Source: Paenibacillus sp. J5C2022 | GTDB taxonomy: Bacteria > Bacillota > Bacilli > Paenibacillales > Paenibacillaceae | Direction of reading: 5' to 3' | Assembly: GCF_025567625.1 (NCBI RefSeq) | Contig: NZ_JAOQJC010000047.1 | Location: 1 to 60,326 of the forward strand | Length of the DNA stretch: 60,326 nt | In this document: positions 1-8,252 of the stretch, piece by piece | Position numbering within the stretch: the first letter of the stretch is position 1 | Layout: every line of letters starts with the position of its first letter | Notes under the pieces: model-generated | The model's database searches: none | The model's input: only the letters and a program-made list of their open reading frames with translations | What the model was told of the DNA's origin: nothing | Made by a program: the position numbers and the translations under genes

Positions 1-423
1 ACACAAATGCGCTGCCTTATTCGAACAACTGGCCCCGTTTGTATGATAAATCGTACAAACGCACACAATTTTACTGCTATCCTGCCACTTTCGTACGAAA
101 AACCACACAAATGCGCTGCCTTCTTCGAACAACTGGCACCATTTGTACGATAAATCGTACAAACGTACACAATTTTACTGCTATCCTGCCACTTTTGTAC
201 GATAAATCACACAAATGCGCTGCCTTCTTCGAACAACTGGCACCATTTGTACGATAAATCGTACAAACGTACACAATTTTACTGCTATCCTGCCACTTTT
301 GTACGAAAAACCACACAAATGCGCTGTCTTCTTCGAACAACTGGCACCATTTGTACGATAAATCGTACAAACGCACACAATTTTACTGCTATCCTGCCAC
401 TTTTGTACGATAAATGATACAAT
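1..423. repeat. Palindrome array A1, 104-bp unit (2 x 52 bp)
   Basis: Tandem array that runs off the left edge. The word ACACAAATGCG starts at 1, 105, 209 and 313, giving a 104-bp unit. Each unit holds two 22-bp palindromic cores with TTTGTACGA and TCGTACAAA arms around a 4-base centre. Cores begin at 38, 90, 142, 194, 246, 298, 350 and 402, exactly 52 bp apart. Alternate cores are degenerate, with a CACACAAA right arm. Short open frames here are by-products of the repeat. The array ends about 60 bp after the stop codon of the IclR gene, in the intergenic space. The same core recurs at 24385 and 57385. Confidence 0.95.
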
Positions 424-482
424 TGCGAAATTGCTATGGCTTCAACGACCAGGCACTCCCATCCCCGAGCCGAACAATTCAA

Positions 483-1226
483 TTACCGTATCATCGTCCC
501 CATACGCTTGGCCGCCTCCATCACGATGGGAGCGTAGCTCTGCATTACCGCTTCCGTCAGGCGGCTGGAGGGGCCAGACACCGACAGAGCCGCTGCAAGC
601 TTGCCTTCCCGATTGAAGATCGGGGCGGACAACGCAGCCACACCTAGCTCCCTCTCCTCAAAGCTGGTCGCATAGCCTTGAGCCGCCACCTCCTGCAACT
701 GCTCTCTGTAATGCTCCGTATCCACAGCAGTCATCCATGTGCGCGCACGCATAATGCTCTCTTGCGTCGCCTGATCGCTATAGGCGATCAGCACCTTGCT
801 GGAGGCACCCGCATAGAGAGGCAGCCTGACCCCTACCGGAGCTACCCTGCGGACGGGATGATTGCTCTGCACCGCTTGCATCCGAATGCGCTCCGTGCCG
901 TCGCGGACATAGATGCTCACCGTCTCGCCCAGCCTGTCCCGCAGCCTGACCATCTCCGGCAGCCATATCGTCGCCTGATCGTCCGACCTGGACAGATTAG
1001 CGGACAGCTCCCATACTTTCAGCCCCAAATGATAGCGGTCCGTTGCCGCATCCCGCGTAATGAAGCCCTTATCCTCCAGTGTGGCCAGCATGCGGTGAAC
1101 CGTACTCTTATGCAGACCGACATGCTCGGCGATCTCCGACATCGCCCAGTCCGTCTTCACTGTAAAGCAAAGCAGAATGTCAAGCGCCCTGTCCACAGCG
1201 CGTACTGTAGATTTCCCTTCCTCCAT
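483..1226 (-). CDS. IclR family transcriptional regulator
   Basis: A 247-residue protein with the usual IclR length and layout. The N-terminal winged helix-turn-helix (about residues 8-65) includes SEIAEHVGLHKSTVHRML. The C-terminal effector-binding domain (about 80-245) includes the typical LPLYAGASSKVLIA stretch. Start ATG 1226 follows AAGGAGCTGCTGGT. Such proteins usually repress or activate genes for catabolism of small acids, sugar acids or aromatics, but no target gene is adjacent, so the ligand is unknown. It stands alone: a repeat array lies past its 3' end and 533 bp of non-coding sequence lie upstream. Confidence 0.92.
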   Translation of the reverse strand: MEEGKSTVRAVDRALDILLCFTVKTDWAMSEIAEHVGLHKSTVHRMLATLEDKGFITRDAATDRYHLGLKVWELSANLSRSDDQATIWLPEMVRLRDRLGETVSIYVRDGTERIRMQAVQSNHPVRRVAPVGVRLPLYAGASSKVLIAYSDQATQESIMRARTWMTAVDTEHYREQLQEVAAQGYATSFEERELGVAALSAPIFNREGKLAAALSVSGPSSRLTEAVMQSYAPIVMEAAKRMGTMIR

Positions 1227-1560
1227 ACCAGCAGCTCCTTACAATCGATGATTGGTGATTAATAATTTCATATCTAACTCAGTATCAGGTTCTTATATAT
1301 GTATCATAAACGTTTCATGGGGCGAAACACAATTGCAAAATTATTGAAATCAATTCTCATTTAGTATACTCCAAACGCTCTTTACCGTAAAGAATTGGAT
1401 ACAATATTACAGCGCCGTTACAGCCCTCTAACAAGACATCGACATCAATTGACAGGCCCTTCCCGCCTGCATAGGATAGAAGTAACAGAAAATAAGAGCG
1501 CTTTCATAACACTTGCCAATACGTCTCTTGCCTATACGTTTCTTATAACCTTTTGCTCAT

Positions 1561-1713
1561 AAGATCTCAGTCTCAATATCTCAAGACTTCAAGACTTCAA
1601 GACTCAGTATCCCAATACTTCAAGACCTCAAGACTTTCAATATCTCATAATTTCAAGATCTCAATATCTCATATCTCATAGTCTTGTAATCCTATAGTCC
1701 TGTAATCTCATAC
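1561..1713. repeat. Degenerate short direct repeats (CAAGACTT-like)
   Basis: In the 533-bp gap between the IclR gene and the hydrolase, this stretch is built from degenerate 8-10 base words such as CTTCAAGACTTCAAGACTT, AATATCTCA and CTCATAGTCTTG. It looks like slippage-grown simple sequence. The rest of the gap (1227-1560) is AT-rich and shows no gene. Confidence 0.6.
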
Positions 1714-1759
1714 CGCTAGCCTCGCGACCTTTCGACCAATGCCAAGGGAGGGATTATCC

Positions 1760-2815
1760 ATGAACACCATGATCACACCGCACACATTAGATGGAAGCCT
1801 TGCTGGGAACACAAGACCCCTGCCTTCTTTCCCTATTCGGAGCAACACTGCTGCGAGAACCGGAACCAGGAAGAGACATCTGCTTGCCGCCATTCTCGCC
1901 TCCATCGCCGCTATGTGTCTCATCGCAGTCCTATTGTTCCACGGATTCGTTGCCTGGACGCTTGCTTACCCGTTCGTCCCCCCCCTCGCCTCCAATCCCA
2001 AGGAAGCGATCGGCCTGGATTATGAAGAGATCATAATTCCCAGCCAAAGCGGGAAAACAACCGTAAGCGGCTGGTATATCCCCACTTCTGCGGCGGATCA
2101 TGAGGATGGGGCGAACCGCACGATCGTATTCAGCCACGGCTACGGCGCCAATCGTGAAGAGAGCTGGGTACCCATGTATGAGCTGACGAAGCTGGTGCAC
2201 GGACTCGACTATAATGTATTGCTCTTCGACTATGGCTATGCCTCCAAAGAATATAAAGCACCGGCGACAGGCGGGCGGGAGGAATCGGCGCAACTGCTTG
2301 CAGTCGTCAACTACGCCAAAACCAGGGGAGCCCAGGAAGTCGTCGTATGGGGCTTCTCCATGGGAGCCGGCACTGCTCTTCAGGCAGCGCTCGCAACCGA
2401 CGAGATCGATGCCATGATACTCGACAGCTTGTTCCTTCCCAGCCCGAAAGCATTGTTCGACAACTTGACCCGTTATGTGGCACTGCCGGAATTCCCTTCG
2501 TTGCCTCTGCTGGAATCCATGCTTAACCTATGGACGGGAACCTCCTTCGACGCTTTGCCGGTCGATGCCATCATGAATTATCAGTACGATATTCCGATCT
2601 ATATTGTGCACGGGACGAAAGACGACAAGGCGGCTCAAGCGACTGCCGAGACGATCGCGGCCAATCAGCTGGAGCCGTTGTCCCGCTCGTGGATCGTCGA
2701 GAACGGCTACCATGAGCTGCTCTATCGCAAGAGCCCGAAGGAATATATTCAGCGCGCAGCATTGTTCTTAAGTCAGGTGGAGCAGAAGCTGGAGTCGGAA
2801 GCAGAATATACCTGA
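1760..2815 (+). CDS. Membrane-anchored alpha/beta hydrolase (YqkD-like)
   Basis: 352 residues from ATG 1760, chosen because AAGGGAGG (1745-1752) lies 7 bases upstream; an earlier in-frame ATG at 1739 has no such site. One hydrophobic segment (about residues 41-62) suggests an N-terminal anchor with the catalytic domain outside the membrane. The hydrolase fold shows FSHGYGANRE (oxyanion region, about 124-133), the nucleophile elbow GFSMG with Ser200, a likely Asp in the IVHGTKDD region and a final His in the GYHELLYRK segment. It resembles Bacillus YqkD-type serine hydrolases of unknown substrate. It is a single gene ending in a stem-loop. Confidence 0.88.
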   Translation: MNTMITPHTLDGSLAGNTRPLPSFPIRSNTAARTGTRKRHLLAAILASIAAMCLIAVLLFHGFVAWTLAYPFVPPLASNPKEAIGLDYEEIIIPSQSGKTTVSGWYIPTSAADHEDGANRTIVFSHGYGANREESWVPMYELTKLVHGLDYNVLLFDYGYASKEYKAPATGGREESAQLLAVVNYAKTRGAQEVVVWGFSMGAGTALQAALATDEIDAMILDSLFLPSPKALFDNLTRYVALPEFPSLPLLESMLNLWTGTSFDALPVDAIMNYQYDIPIYIVHGTKDDKAAQATAETIAANQLEPLSRSWIVENGYHELLYRKSPKEYIQRAALFLSQVEQKLESEAEYT

Positions 2816-2835
2816 GTCCAGTATTGATACTGGAC
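2816..2835. terminator. Stem-loop after the hydrolase gene
   Basis: Perfect 9-bp inverted repeat GTCCAGTAT/ATACTGGAC with a 2-base loop, directly after the stop codon. There is no clear U-run, so it may stabilise the mRNA end rather than terminate. Confidence 0.55.
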
Positions 2836-2976
2836 TTCCAAGAAACTTATGTCAGCCTCCGTGCAGCAGCAATAGAGGAAGAAGAATGGAGTATGTGTGT
2901 AGTCAGCCAGGAGTTGTTTTAGGCAGGAGCCAATCAGCATCAGAATTTGAAGTACCGTGTCGTGTCGGAGATTGCT

Positions 2977-3160
2977 AACTGGATTTTGTGTCACTAATAA
3001 AATTGATAATGTCATTCTTACTTCAACAAATGGAAAAAGTGCAGTTCAATCAGGCTATATCGCAAGGGATCGCAACAATCGTCCGAAAGAGTAGCATGAA
3101 ATCCAGTTCTTTGTTACAAGCAAAAGCGTTTCACGCAATATAATGACATGAAATCCAGTT
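2977..3160. mobile_element. MITE-like element with AACTGGATTT inverted ends
   Basis: AACTGGATTTT at 2977-2987 faces AAATCCAGTT at 3099-3108, and the same inverted end occurs again at 3151-3160. This gives a 132-bp element with inverted termini plus a second 52-bp partial copy sharing the last end. The two right ends share CATGAAATCCAGTT. No transposase is encoded, and AT content is higher than in the flanking genes. It is interpreted as a non-autonomous element or the remains of an insertion sequence. The element lies in the 568-bp gap between the hydrolase and folE, which holds no convincing gene. Confidence 0.5.
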
Positions 3161-3265
3161 GGTTAAGCTGCGGATGATGAATATTGCACGGTGAGGAAAC
3201 CTCTATCGAAGCATTTCGAAGATGGGCGACCACGTTCAGAAGCAGGTTTGTTTTATCGCCAAATA

Positions 3266-3309
3266 GAATTTATAAAAGTTTCCGGCTTAGCGGAATACTT
3301 TTATAAATT
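3266..3309. repeat. 44-bp inverted repeat with 14-bp perfect arms
   Basis: The arms GAATTTATAAAAGT and ACTTTTATAAATTC are exact reverse complements around a 16-base centre that can itself pair (TTCCG with CGGAA). It sits upstream of nothing obvious, in the remnant-rich gap before folE. It could be the end of a decayed mobile element or a terminator-like hairpin. Confidence 0.6.
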
Positions 3310-3383
3310 CTGGCGTGTAAAAAAGCCTGAACGTTCACGGCACAATCGTCCCTCGAACGTCCAAGCTTCTATGACCATACGTG

Positions 3384-3977
3384 TTATTGCTTCAGCAGCG
3401 ACAGGAATTCGGAGCGCAGTGTCGAGCTGGAACGGAATTCTCCTCTGACCGCCGACGTTACCGTCTTGCTTCCAGGCTTCTTGACGCCCCGTGCGCACAT
3501 GCACAGGTGCTCGCCTTCGACGACAACCATAACGCCATGCGGCGCCAGCTCCTCATCCAGGATATCTGCGATCTGGGAAGTAATCCGCTCTTGCACCTGC
3601 AAGCGCCGGCTGACAGCCTCCACTAGCCGGGCCAGCTTGCTAAGGCCGGCAATTTTGCCGCTTGGAATGTAGCCGATATGGGCTTTGCCGAAGAACGGCG
3701 CCATATGGTGCTCGCATTGGCTATAGTAGACAATGTCCTTCACGATAACGAGTTCCTCGTGCTGCTCGTCGAACGTGACGCCAAGCACTTCGCGGGGGTC
3801 CACATCGTAGCCCGCGAATATTTCCTCATACATGCGGGTGACGCGGGCAGGCGTCTCCAGCAGTCCTTCGCGCTCGACATCCTCGCCGATCAGCTTCAGT
3901 ATTTCTTTAATGTGATGCTCGATTTGTTCCCGGTTGTCCGTTACCTTCGAATTGACGTAATCTTTCCTTCCCGCCAT
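3384..3977 (-). CDS. folE: GTP cyclohydrolase I (FolE)
   Basis: 197 residues, normal length for the type I enzyme. It converts GTP to 7,8-dihydroneopterin triphosphate, the first step of folate and of queuosine precursor synthesis, in the cytoplasm. The zinc site is visible as Cys88 and His91 in QCEHHMAPF and Cys159 in GEHLCMCARG. The conserved ETPARVTRMYEE and GLSKLARLVE segments are present. Start ATG 3977 follows AAGGAGATG. Upstream, 42 bp away on the same strand, is yneF, and queG lies beyond a terminator. The nearby queG fits a shared tetrahydropterin and queuosine theme. Confidence 0.97.
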   Translation of the reverse strand: MAGRKDYVNSKVTDNREQIEHHIKEILKLIGEDVEREGLLETPARVTRMYEEIFAGYDVDPREVLGVTFDEQHEELVIVKDIVYYSQCEHHMAPFFGKAHIGYIPSGKIAGLSKLARLVEAVSRRLQVQERITSQIADILDEELAPHGVMVVVEGEHLCMCARGVKKPGSKTVTSAVRGEFRSSSTLRSEFLSLLKQ

Positions 3978-4019
3978 TTCCGAACATCTCCTTCCGGTTC
4001 TCTATTTCCATCCCCTTGC

Positions 4020-4241
4020 TTACTTGCGAGGGAATTTTTGGTTTTTCATCATGTGCTGGGCACGCTTCATCTGATTGTTGTTCAGATTATAACCCATCTG
4101 CTTCGCCATGCGCTGCAGCATCTCGGGATCGCTCTGCATCCGCTCCAGCTGCTTACGCAAGTAGAATACGCCGACGAAGAAGCCTGCAATCGCTCCTACA
4201 ATCAACGTGATAATGGGAATTACGATATTGTACCATTCCAT
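4020..4241 (-). CDS. yneF: YneF family protein (UPF0154)
   Basis: 73 residues with one N-terminal membrane helix (IVIPIITLIVGAIAGFFVGV) followed by a basic Met/Gln-rich tail, RMAKQMGYNLNNNQMKRAQHMM. This layout is characteristic of the UPF0154/YneF family of small single-pass proteins, whose function is not established. It lies between queG (after a terminator) and folE, all on the minus strand, and may be co-transcribed with folE. Confidence 0.88.
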   Translation of the reverse strand: MEWYNIVIPIITLIVGAIAGFFVGVFYLRKQLERMQSDPEMLQRMAKQMGYNLNNNQMKRAQHMMKNQKFPRK

Positions 4242-4295
4242 CTATGCCACCAGACCCCTTCAGTAATGATTACATCCCTGTATAATAGCATGAAC

Positions 4296-4333
4296 AAGCC
4301 CGCTTCCGCAATGAAAATGGAAGAAACGGGCTT
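4296..4333 (-). terminator. Terminator of the queG transcript
   Basis: Inverted repeat AAGCCCG...TTCC / GGAA...CGGGCTT that overlaps the queG stop codon. On the minus strand the 3' arm is followed by a weakly T-rich GTTCATGC tract. Confidence 0.6.
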
Positions 4334-5477
4334 ATCCATTCGTCTCCAATTGTCGCAATGCCGCGCACACAGCCTCAAACGCCTCCGCATCTTCCTCGCG
4401 CTCTACCGCTTGGCGCAGCGCCGCTTCCGCTTCCGCTCCGCCGATGCGGCCCAGTGACCAAGCCGCCGTTCCCCGCAGCACAGGACGCGGATCTTCATCC
4501 AGCACCCGGATCAAGTCCGGGACGGCCGCAGCCTCCTTGAAATTACCAAGCGCGATGACAGCATTGCGCTGGATCGGCTTCTTGCCACGCCACGCGGAAG
4601 AGGTGCGCCCATACCGCTCCTTGAACTCCCGGTTGCTCATCGACAGCAGGGGCAGCAGCAGAGGCTTGGCCAGTTCATTATCGGGCTGCAGCTCGGGCTG
4701 ATGCGTCCAGTTTTTGCCCCGATTGACGGGACACACGATCTGGCAAGTGTCGCAGCCGTACAGCCGGTTGCCGATCTTCCGCATATACTCATCCGTCAGC
4801 ATCCCCTTCGTCTGCGTCAGGAAGGACACGCAGCTCTGAGCGTCCAGCTCGCCCGGACCGACCAGTGCTCCTGTAGGACAAGCGTCTATGCACTTCGTGC
4901 AGCTGCCGCAGCCCTCCGTTACCGGCTCGTCCGGCGGCAGGGGCAGGTTCGTAATCATCTCTCCCAAGTATATCCACGATCCCAGCTCGGGAGAGATGAT
5001 CGCGCAGTTCTTGGCGCTCCATCCGATGCCGGCTCGCTCGGCGACTGCCCGGTCCGCTAAAGCACCGGTATCAACCATACTCTCGAATCGCGCCTCCGGT
5101 ACCCGCTCCTTCAGCCATTGCTCCAGTCTTGCCAGACGGTCCCGCAGAACCGTATGATAATCCTCGCCCCAGGCGGACCGGGACATAATGCCGCGGCGAG
5201 CGCCGGGCTCCGACTTGGGTGGTTCCTTAAGCTTCGAAGCATAAGCGACCGCTATCGCGATAATGGACTGCGGATCGTCGAAGAGTAAGGAGGGCTCTGT
5301 TCTTCTATCCAGATCCGGCTCCTCGAAGCCGGACTCTCTGCCCAGCTCCCTATGGCGGATCAGACGCTGCTTCAAGGTGAGGAAGGGATTAGCGGAGGCG
5401 ACGCCGATTGCGTCTATGCCCAGCCCGGAGGCCGCCTCCTTCATTTCACGCTTCAGCTCGCTCCATCTGTCGGACAT
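4332..5477 (-). CDS. queG: Epoxyqueuosine reductase (QueG)
   Basis: 381 residues. It reduces epoxyqueuosine to queuosine in tRNA, using cobalamin and two 4Fe-4S clusters. The cluster motifs are visible: CGSCTKCIDACP (about 195-206) and CDTCQIVCPVNRG (about 243-255). The N-terminal cobalamin domain contains the conserved FEEPDLDRR-like and VDTGALADRAVAERAGIGW segments. The C-terminal 90 residues form HEAT-like repeats (RGTAAWSLGRIGG), as in Bacillus QueG. The start is 3 bases after the rnhA stop codon, so translation is probably coupled. Confidence 0.96.
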   Translation of the reverse strand: MSDRWSELKREMKEAASGLGIDAIGVASANPFLTLKQRLIRHRELGRESGFEEPDLDRRTEPSLLFDDPQSIIAIAVAYASKLKEPPKSEPGARRGIMSRSAWGEDYHTVLRDRLARLEQWLKERVPEARFESMVDTGALADRAVAERAGIGWSAKNCAIISPELGSWIYLGEMITNLPLPPDEPVTEGCGSCTKCIDACPTGALVGPGELDAQSCVSFLTQTKGMLTDEYMRKIGNRLYGCDTCQIVCPVNRGKNWTHQPELQPDNELAKPLLLPLLSMSNREFKERYGRTSSAWRGKKPIQRNAVIALGNFKEAAAVPDLIRVLDEDPRPVLRGTAAWSLGRIGGAEAEAALRQAVEREEDAEAFEAVCAALRQLETNG

Positions 5478-5480
5478 ACG

Positions 5481-5915
5481 CTATAACCGCCTTATCGCTT
5501 CCCGCGCCAGCTCATCGCAGCGGTTATTCCATTCGTTGTCGCTATGACCCTTCACCTTCACATAATCCACCTTGTGCTTGCCCATCAGCTCCCACAGCTG
5601 CTTCCACAGGTCCTGATTTTCCACCGCGGCTCCCTTGCTGTTCTTCCAGCCGTTGCGCAGCCAGCCGTGAATCCATCCCTTCTGAAAGCAGTTCACGACG
5701 TAAGCAGAATCGCTGTATACCGTAACGCGGCAAGCTTCCTTCAGCAGAGACAGCCCCTCTATGACAGCTTGAATCTCCATCCGGTTGTTCGTCGTCTCCT
5801 TCGTTCCGCCGGAGATCTCCTTCTTATGCTGGCCATAGAACAACACAGCGCCCCAGCCGCCTGGACCGGGATTGCCTGAGCAAGCGCCGTCCGTATAAAT
5901 AATCACATCCTTCAT
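5481..5915 (-). CDS. rnhA: Ribonuclease HI
   Basis: 144 residues. It cleaves RNA in RNA/DNA hybrids. The four catalytic acids are present: Asp9 (YTDGACSGNPGPGG), Glu47 (NNRMEIQA), Asp69 (VYSDSAYV) and Asp134 (NRCDELA). The basic protrusion (WIHGWLRNGWKNSKG) is also present. Many Bacillota RnhA-like proteins lack these residues, so this looks like an active enzyme. GGGAGGCGGGATGG precedes ATG 5915. It is 15 bp after the DUF402 gene and 3 bp before queG, forming a three-gene operon. Confidence 0.97.
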   Translation of the reverse strand: MKDVIIYTDGACSGNPGPGGWGAVLFYGQHKKEISGGTKETTNNRMEIQAVIEGLSLLKEACRVTVYSDSAYVVNCFQKGWIHGWLRNGWKNSKGAAVENQDLWKQLWELMGKHKVDYVKVKGHSDNEWNNRCDELAREAIRRL

Positions 5916-5930
5916 ACCATCCCGCCTCCC

Positions 5931-6485
5931 TTACTCCATATCTCCATGCAATGCGCACCACTTCCTATAATAAGCCATGACCGTATCATCGTGAAATGGG
6001 GATTTATTGCGATCGATGCGATCCAGCACCGTATGCAGCCCTTCCTTCACCTTATTCAGTACAAGCTGCGGATAATGGTAGAGCGTTTTGTGCCGCTCAT
6101 ACTCATCCTGATCCACCACATAACGGCTCCCGTCTATCGTGCGGATGACATCCAGATCGTAATCGATATATGTGATAACGCCGTCCTGGCGGTAAGGCGG
6201 GGAAGCGACATTGCAATAATATCGGACCCCCTCCTCCTCAATCAGCGCCACCACATTGAACCATTGTCCCGGCAGGAAGAACGATACCGCAGGCACACGG
6301 CTCACCCACTGCTTGCCGCTCGCCTCCTGAATCGGCGTCTGCCGGTTAATGACGACGATCGCGGACTCCTCCCGCTGCTCACCCGCCAGCTGCCGCTCCG
6401 GAACAAGCCAATTCTGCTCCCACAGCCGGTGAATATGGCCATCATGCTTGAAGCTCTTAATGACGCATTGCTCATAATGTTCCAT
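5931..6485 (-). CDS. DUF402 protein, nucleoside tri-/diphosphatase type (YgaC-like)
   Basis: 184 residues. The DUF402 core includes the PGQWFNVVALIEEEGVRYYCNVASPPYR segment at about residues 70-100, then YIDYDLDVI and the C-terminal DEYERHKTLYHYP stretch. Members of this family hydrolyse nucleoside tri- and diphosphates with divalent metal in staphylococci; activity here is inferred from family. ATG 6485 is preferred over an upstream TTG at 6500 because the TTG lies within the GAGGAG ribosome site. It is the first gene of the operon with rnhA and queG. Confidence 0.88.
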   Translation of the reverse strand: MEHYEQCVIKSFKHDGHIHRLWEQNWLVPERQLAGEQREESAIVVINRQTPIQEASGKQWVSRVPAVSFFLPGQWFNVVALIEEEGVRYYCNVASPPYRQDGVITYIDYDLDVIRTIDGSRYVVDQDEYERHKTLYHYPQLVLNKVKEGLHTVLDRIDRNKSPFHDDTVMAYYRKWCALHGDME

Positions 6486-6515
6486 AGGCGTACTCCTCAA
6501 TCCAATATAAGAAAA

Positions 6516-6558
6516 GCATATCCCATCGCCATAGTAAAGCGGCGATGCGGATATGCTC
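6516..6558 (-). terminator. Rho-independent terminator of the acetyltransferase gene
   Basis: Long stem AGCATATC.CATCGCC / GGCGATG.GATATGCT followed on the minus strand by TTTTCTT. It separates the GNAT gene from the DUF402 operon. Confidence 0.75.
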
Positions 6559-6587
6559 TATAAGTGAACGAATTGCCGAATTGTCTT

Positions 6588-7010
6588 CTACCCCGCTACG
6601 ATGCTCAGCTTCTGGAATGACCGGAAGAAATCCGTCGTCGCATACCCCATCGCCTCATAGAGCGGCAGCACCGGTTCATTGTGCTCGTCAGCCGCAATCA
6701 GAATCTTGCTGACGCCACGCTGCTGGAAGCGCTGGCGAAGTCCTGATATAAGAGACTTACCGACTCCCTTGCTGCGGTGATGCGGAGAGACCGCAATGCG
6801 ATAATAGTATCCTTTATTTTGATCGATTGTGCCGATAATCATACCGACAATTTCCGTTTGTTCGACAGCGACCAATACAAGCTCGCTATCCCATGACAAT
6901 TGACGCGCAAAGGCTTCCATTGTCAGCCCATAGCATTCTTCTGACAAGACTTCCTCTAGCAATGCAGTTAACGGCTGGTAATCAGATAACTGGAAGGAAC
7001 GTACGTTCAT
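6588..7010 (-). CDS. GNAT family N-acetyltransferase
   Basis: 140 residues with the GNAT fold. The acetyl-CoA binding motif A reads VSPHHRSKGVGKSLISGL (about residues 70-87), with the preceding strand GYYYRIAV and a C-terminal LYEAMGYATTDFF. The acceptor substrate cannot be told from sequence. ATG 7010 follows AAAGGTG at 8 bases; a GTG at 7028 lies upstream of that site and is less likely. It is divergent from sodA across a 387-bp region with two cre-like sites. Confidence 0.85.
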   Translation of the reverse strand: MNVRSFQLSDYQPLTALLEEVLSEECYGLTMEAFARQLSWDSELVLVAVEQTEIVGMIIGTIDQNKGYYYRIAVSPHHRSKGVGKSLISGLRQRFQQRGVSKILIAADEHNEPVLPLYEAMGYATTDFFRSFQKLSIVAG

Positions 7011-7131
7011 AAGATTAACACCTTTCACTTGTCATAGTTAGTACCCGTTAATAATACGACAAAAAAACACGTTTTCCTTCTAAAATCTTAACTTTTTATT
7101 AAAAAAAATAAAAAAATCGCGCATTTTCTTA

Positions 7132-7159
7132 TGAAAACGCTTATATTTAAGCGCTTACA
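7132..7159. promoter_or_regulatory. Two adjacent cre-like sites
   Basis: TGAAAACGCTTATA (7132-7145) matches the cre consensus TGWAANCGNTNWCA at 13 of 14 positions. The next 14 bases, read on the minus strand as TGTAAGCGCTTAAA (7146-7159), also match at 13 of 14. The pair sits between the divergent acetyltransferase and sodA genes, which suggests CcpA control of one or both. The rest of the 387-bp gap is AT-rich and contains no gene. Confidence 0.55.
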
Positions 7160-7327
7160 TCGATTTTCGTTAACTTTTTGCCATTTTGTTGCGAAAATTC
7201 CTAGTTCTTTCGAAGGATAATCATCGACAAAACGCGGTATGATTTATTTCAGAAAGTGGCATGCTAGTTGTTGGTGATTTCTGTCACATCTTCATCGATC
7301 TCGACTGTGACTTTTTCAACAATAATG

Positions 7328-7356
7328 TTGATTTATTCATGTGGATACGAGATAAT
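7328..7356 (+). promoter_or_regulatory. Sigma-A type promoter of sodA
   Basis: TTGATT, 17-bp spacer, GATAAT. The -35 box overlaps a 16-bp palindrome, TCAACAATAATGTTGA (7316-7331), that could be an operator. The ribosome site GGGAGGG follows before ATG 7398. Confidence 0.55.
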
Positions 7357-7397
7357 GGTGATGATCGAATTACATATCTTTGGGAGGGTGTTAACGA

Positions 7398-8009
7398 ATG
7401 GCACATCAATTGCCTGCTTTGCCTTACGCACAAGATGCACTGGAGCCTCATATCGATGCGACTACGATGGAAATCCATCATGGACGCCATCATAATACGT
7501 ATGTGACGAACTTGAATGCTGCACTGGAGTCTGCTCCCGAGCTGCAAGAGAAGTCTGTTGAAGAGCTGATCAGCGATCTGGGCAGCGTGCCTGAGAGCAT
7601 TCGCACAGCGGTTCGCAACAATGGCGGCGGACATGCCAACCACAGCCTGTTCTGGGAGACAATCGGCCCGAACGGCGGCGGCGCTCCTACTGGCGCACTT
7701 GCCGCTGCGATCGACAGCGAGCTGGGCGGCTTCGAAGCGCTCAAGGCTGACTTCGCGAAGGCAGCTACTACACGCTTCGGCAGCGGCTGGGCGTTCCTTG
7801 CTGTTGCAGACGGCAAGCTGAAAGTATACAGCCTGCCTAACCAGGACAGCCCGATCATGGAAGGCGAGACGCCAATCCTCGGTCTGGACGTATGGGAGCA
7901 CGCTTACTATCTGAAGTATCAGAACAAACGTCCCGACTACATCGCGGCATTCTGGAATGTCGTGAACTGGGACGAGGTTAACAAGCGCTACGAGGCTGCT
8001 GTCAAGTAA
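7398..8009 (+). CDS. sodA: Superoxide dismutase, Mn type
   Basis: 203 residues, the usual length. It converts superoxide to hydrogen peroxide and oxygen in the cytoplasm. Metal ligands His27, His82, Asp164 and His168 are all present (the last two in the signature DVWEHAYY). NGGGHANHSLFW and the GSGWAFL segment fit the Mn/Fe family; manganese is inferred from Bacillota relatives. It is a single gene with its own promoter and a strong terminator. Together with dps and trxB about 7 kb away it gives this area an oxidative-stress flavour. Confidence 0.97.
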   Translation: MAHQLPALPYAQDALEPHIDATTMEIHHGRHHNTYVTNLNAALESAPELQEKSVEELISDLGSVPESIRTAVRNNGGGHANHSLFWETIGPNGGGAPTGALAAAIDSELGGFEALKADFAKAATTRFGSGWAFLAVADGKLKVYSLPNQDSPIMEGETPILGLDVWEHAYYLKYQNKRPDYIAAFWNVVNWDEVNKRYEAAVK

Positions 8010-8027
8010 GCCCAATCAACCAATAAG

Positions 8028-8058
8028 AACGGCGTTGTCCTCTGTGGACAACGCCGTT
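8028..8058 (+). terminator. Terminator of sodA
   Basis: Perfect 13-bp stem AACGGCGTTGTCC/GGACAACGCCGTT around a short loop, followed by CATGTTTG. Confidence 0.75.
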
Positions 8059-8252
8059 CATGTTTGATCCCGCACGGAACGGTAGACGCTCGGGGTACAG
8101 TGAAGGCACTTGCGGCATACTTGCGTAAAGTGGCTCACAAGATCGCGGTAACGAGCGCAACCGGAATTTACGCCAGAAATGCTCTATAAAATAACAGGCA
8201 AAGCATAAGGAAAATGCCTGACGGCGTCCTTTCACAACTCTCTTCCGGCTCG

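Noticed and set aside
1..423. CRISPR-like look of the palindrome arrays
   Set aside because: The sequence between cores repeats within each locus instead of being unique, and no cas genes are present.
39..482. Several open frames on both strands in array A1
   Set aside because: They are by-products of repeats without stop codons, and none has a ribosome site.
1329..1365. Fur-like word TGAGAATTGATTTCA on the minus strand
   Set aside because: Only about 11 of 15 matches to the Fur box, and no iron-related gene lies next to it.
3191..3448. 85-codon plus-strand frame overlapping folE
   Set aside because: It overlaps the folE 3' end and a palindrome, and has no ribosome site or recognisable sequence.
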